Shown piece after piece: positions 14,194 through 14,300 of a stretch of 14,300 nt of DNA (its first letter is position 1; each line of letters opens with the position of its first letter). The notes beneath the pieces were generated by a model. That model did not search any database. It had not been told where the DNA came from and saw only the letters and a list, made by a program, of their open reading frames with translations. Where the stretch lies: assembly GCA_029861675.1 (NCBI GenBank), contig JAOTYV010000102.1, positions 1-14,300 on the forward strand, in the 5' to 3' direction. This DNA is from Alphaproteobacteria bacterium. GTDB lineage: Bacteria; Pseudomonadota; Alphaproteobacteria; UBA8366. Position numbers and translations under genes: made by a program.

Positions 14194-14300
14194 TTGCTGG
14201 TCGCCGCGTTCTTGGCCATGCCGGCCGTTTTGGTTTCGATGCCGGCTTGGGCGCAGTCCAGTTGCATGCATTGCAACTTCGCACATGGAAAATGCAACAT
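14194..14300 (+). CDS. Start of a secreted Cys-rich protein, partial, start uncertain
   Basis: The frame is open from AAG at 14161 (after TAA 14158-14160) to the window end. It encodes 'RHRHGIALLVAAFLAM', then 'PAVLVSMPAWAQSSCMHC', a convincing signal peptide: basic n-region, hydrophobic core, and an 'AWA|Q' cleavage motif. The mature start 'QSSCMHCNFAHGKCN' has three cysteines including a C-x2-C. No ATG or GTG precedes the basic region. TTG at 14194 is the first usual start codon but would remove the basic n-region, whereas an AAGGA motif (14161-14165) would best suit ATC at 14170. So the start is unresolved, and a broken gene is possible. Function unknown; a metal- or redox-linked periplasmic protein is a guess. 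Confidence 0.35.
   Translation, partial: MLVAAFLAMPAVLVSMPAWAQSSCMHCNFAHGKCN

Noticed and set aside
14041..14300. Two minus-strand ORFs of about 80 codons at the right edge
   Set aside because: They are antisense to a plus-strand frame with a clear signal peptide, have no recognisable domain, and no ribosome binding site was evident.

Overview
The window is high-GC and gene-dense. It looks like an alphaproteobacterium, probably a metabolically versatile soil or marine species. Three things support this: many CoA-thioester catabolic genes, a perfect TTAA-N7-TTAAC site of the CtrA type (7195-7210), and extragenic palindromes of a kind I associate with alphaproteobacterial genomes. The lineage is inference. 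I see no rRNA, tRNA, CRISPR array, transposase, integrase or phage gene.

Layout. (1) 1-1953, plus strand: the 3' end of a luciferase-like monooxygenase, a terminator-like hairpin, a 440-bp leader with four consecutive palindromes and a possible 57-codon ORF, then an MFS transporter. (2) 1963-3607, minus strand: a two-helix membrane miniprotein followed by a fumarate-reductase-type flavoprotein, converging on the MFS gene. (3) 3755-7157, plus strand: a DUF4392 / D-glutamate cyclase-like protein, then a tight trio of crotonase, cysteine-less thiolase-like protein and DUF35 zinc-ribbon/OB protein. (4) 7195-9624, plus strand: a CtrA-type site and a hairpin over the ribosome binding site precede a secreted Sel1-repeat protein; a second FAD oxidoreductase with its own leader hairpin follows. 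(5) 9683-9763: an extragenic palindromic repeat. (6) 9789-14029, minus strand: in transcription order an SDR (BadH-like), an acyl-CoA ligase (AliA-like), a CaiB-type CoA-transferase and an uncharacterised 109-aa protein translationally coupled to it. (7) 14030-14300: a possible divergent promoter and the start of a signal-peptide-bearing Cys-rich protein that runs off the window.

How the genes may work together. The ligase and CoA-transferase are two ways of making acyl-CoAs. The SDR, crotonase and thiolase-like/DUF35 pair are ring- or side-chain-processing steps on CoA thioesters, and the flavoproteins and monooxygenase could supply oxidation or reduction. The SDR and ligase resemble enzymes of cyclohexanecarboxylate degradation. 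The crotonase-thiolase-DUF35 trio resembles hydratase/retro-aldolase modules of steroid side-chain degradation, but the crotonase lacks one catalytic glutamate and the thiolase-like protein lacks the nucleophilic cysteine. The substrate cannot be read from the sequence.
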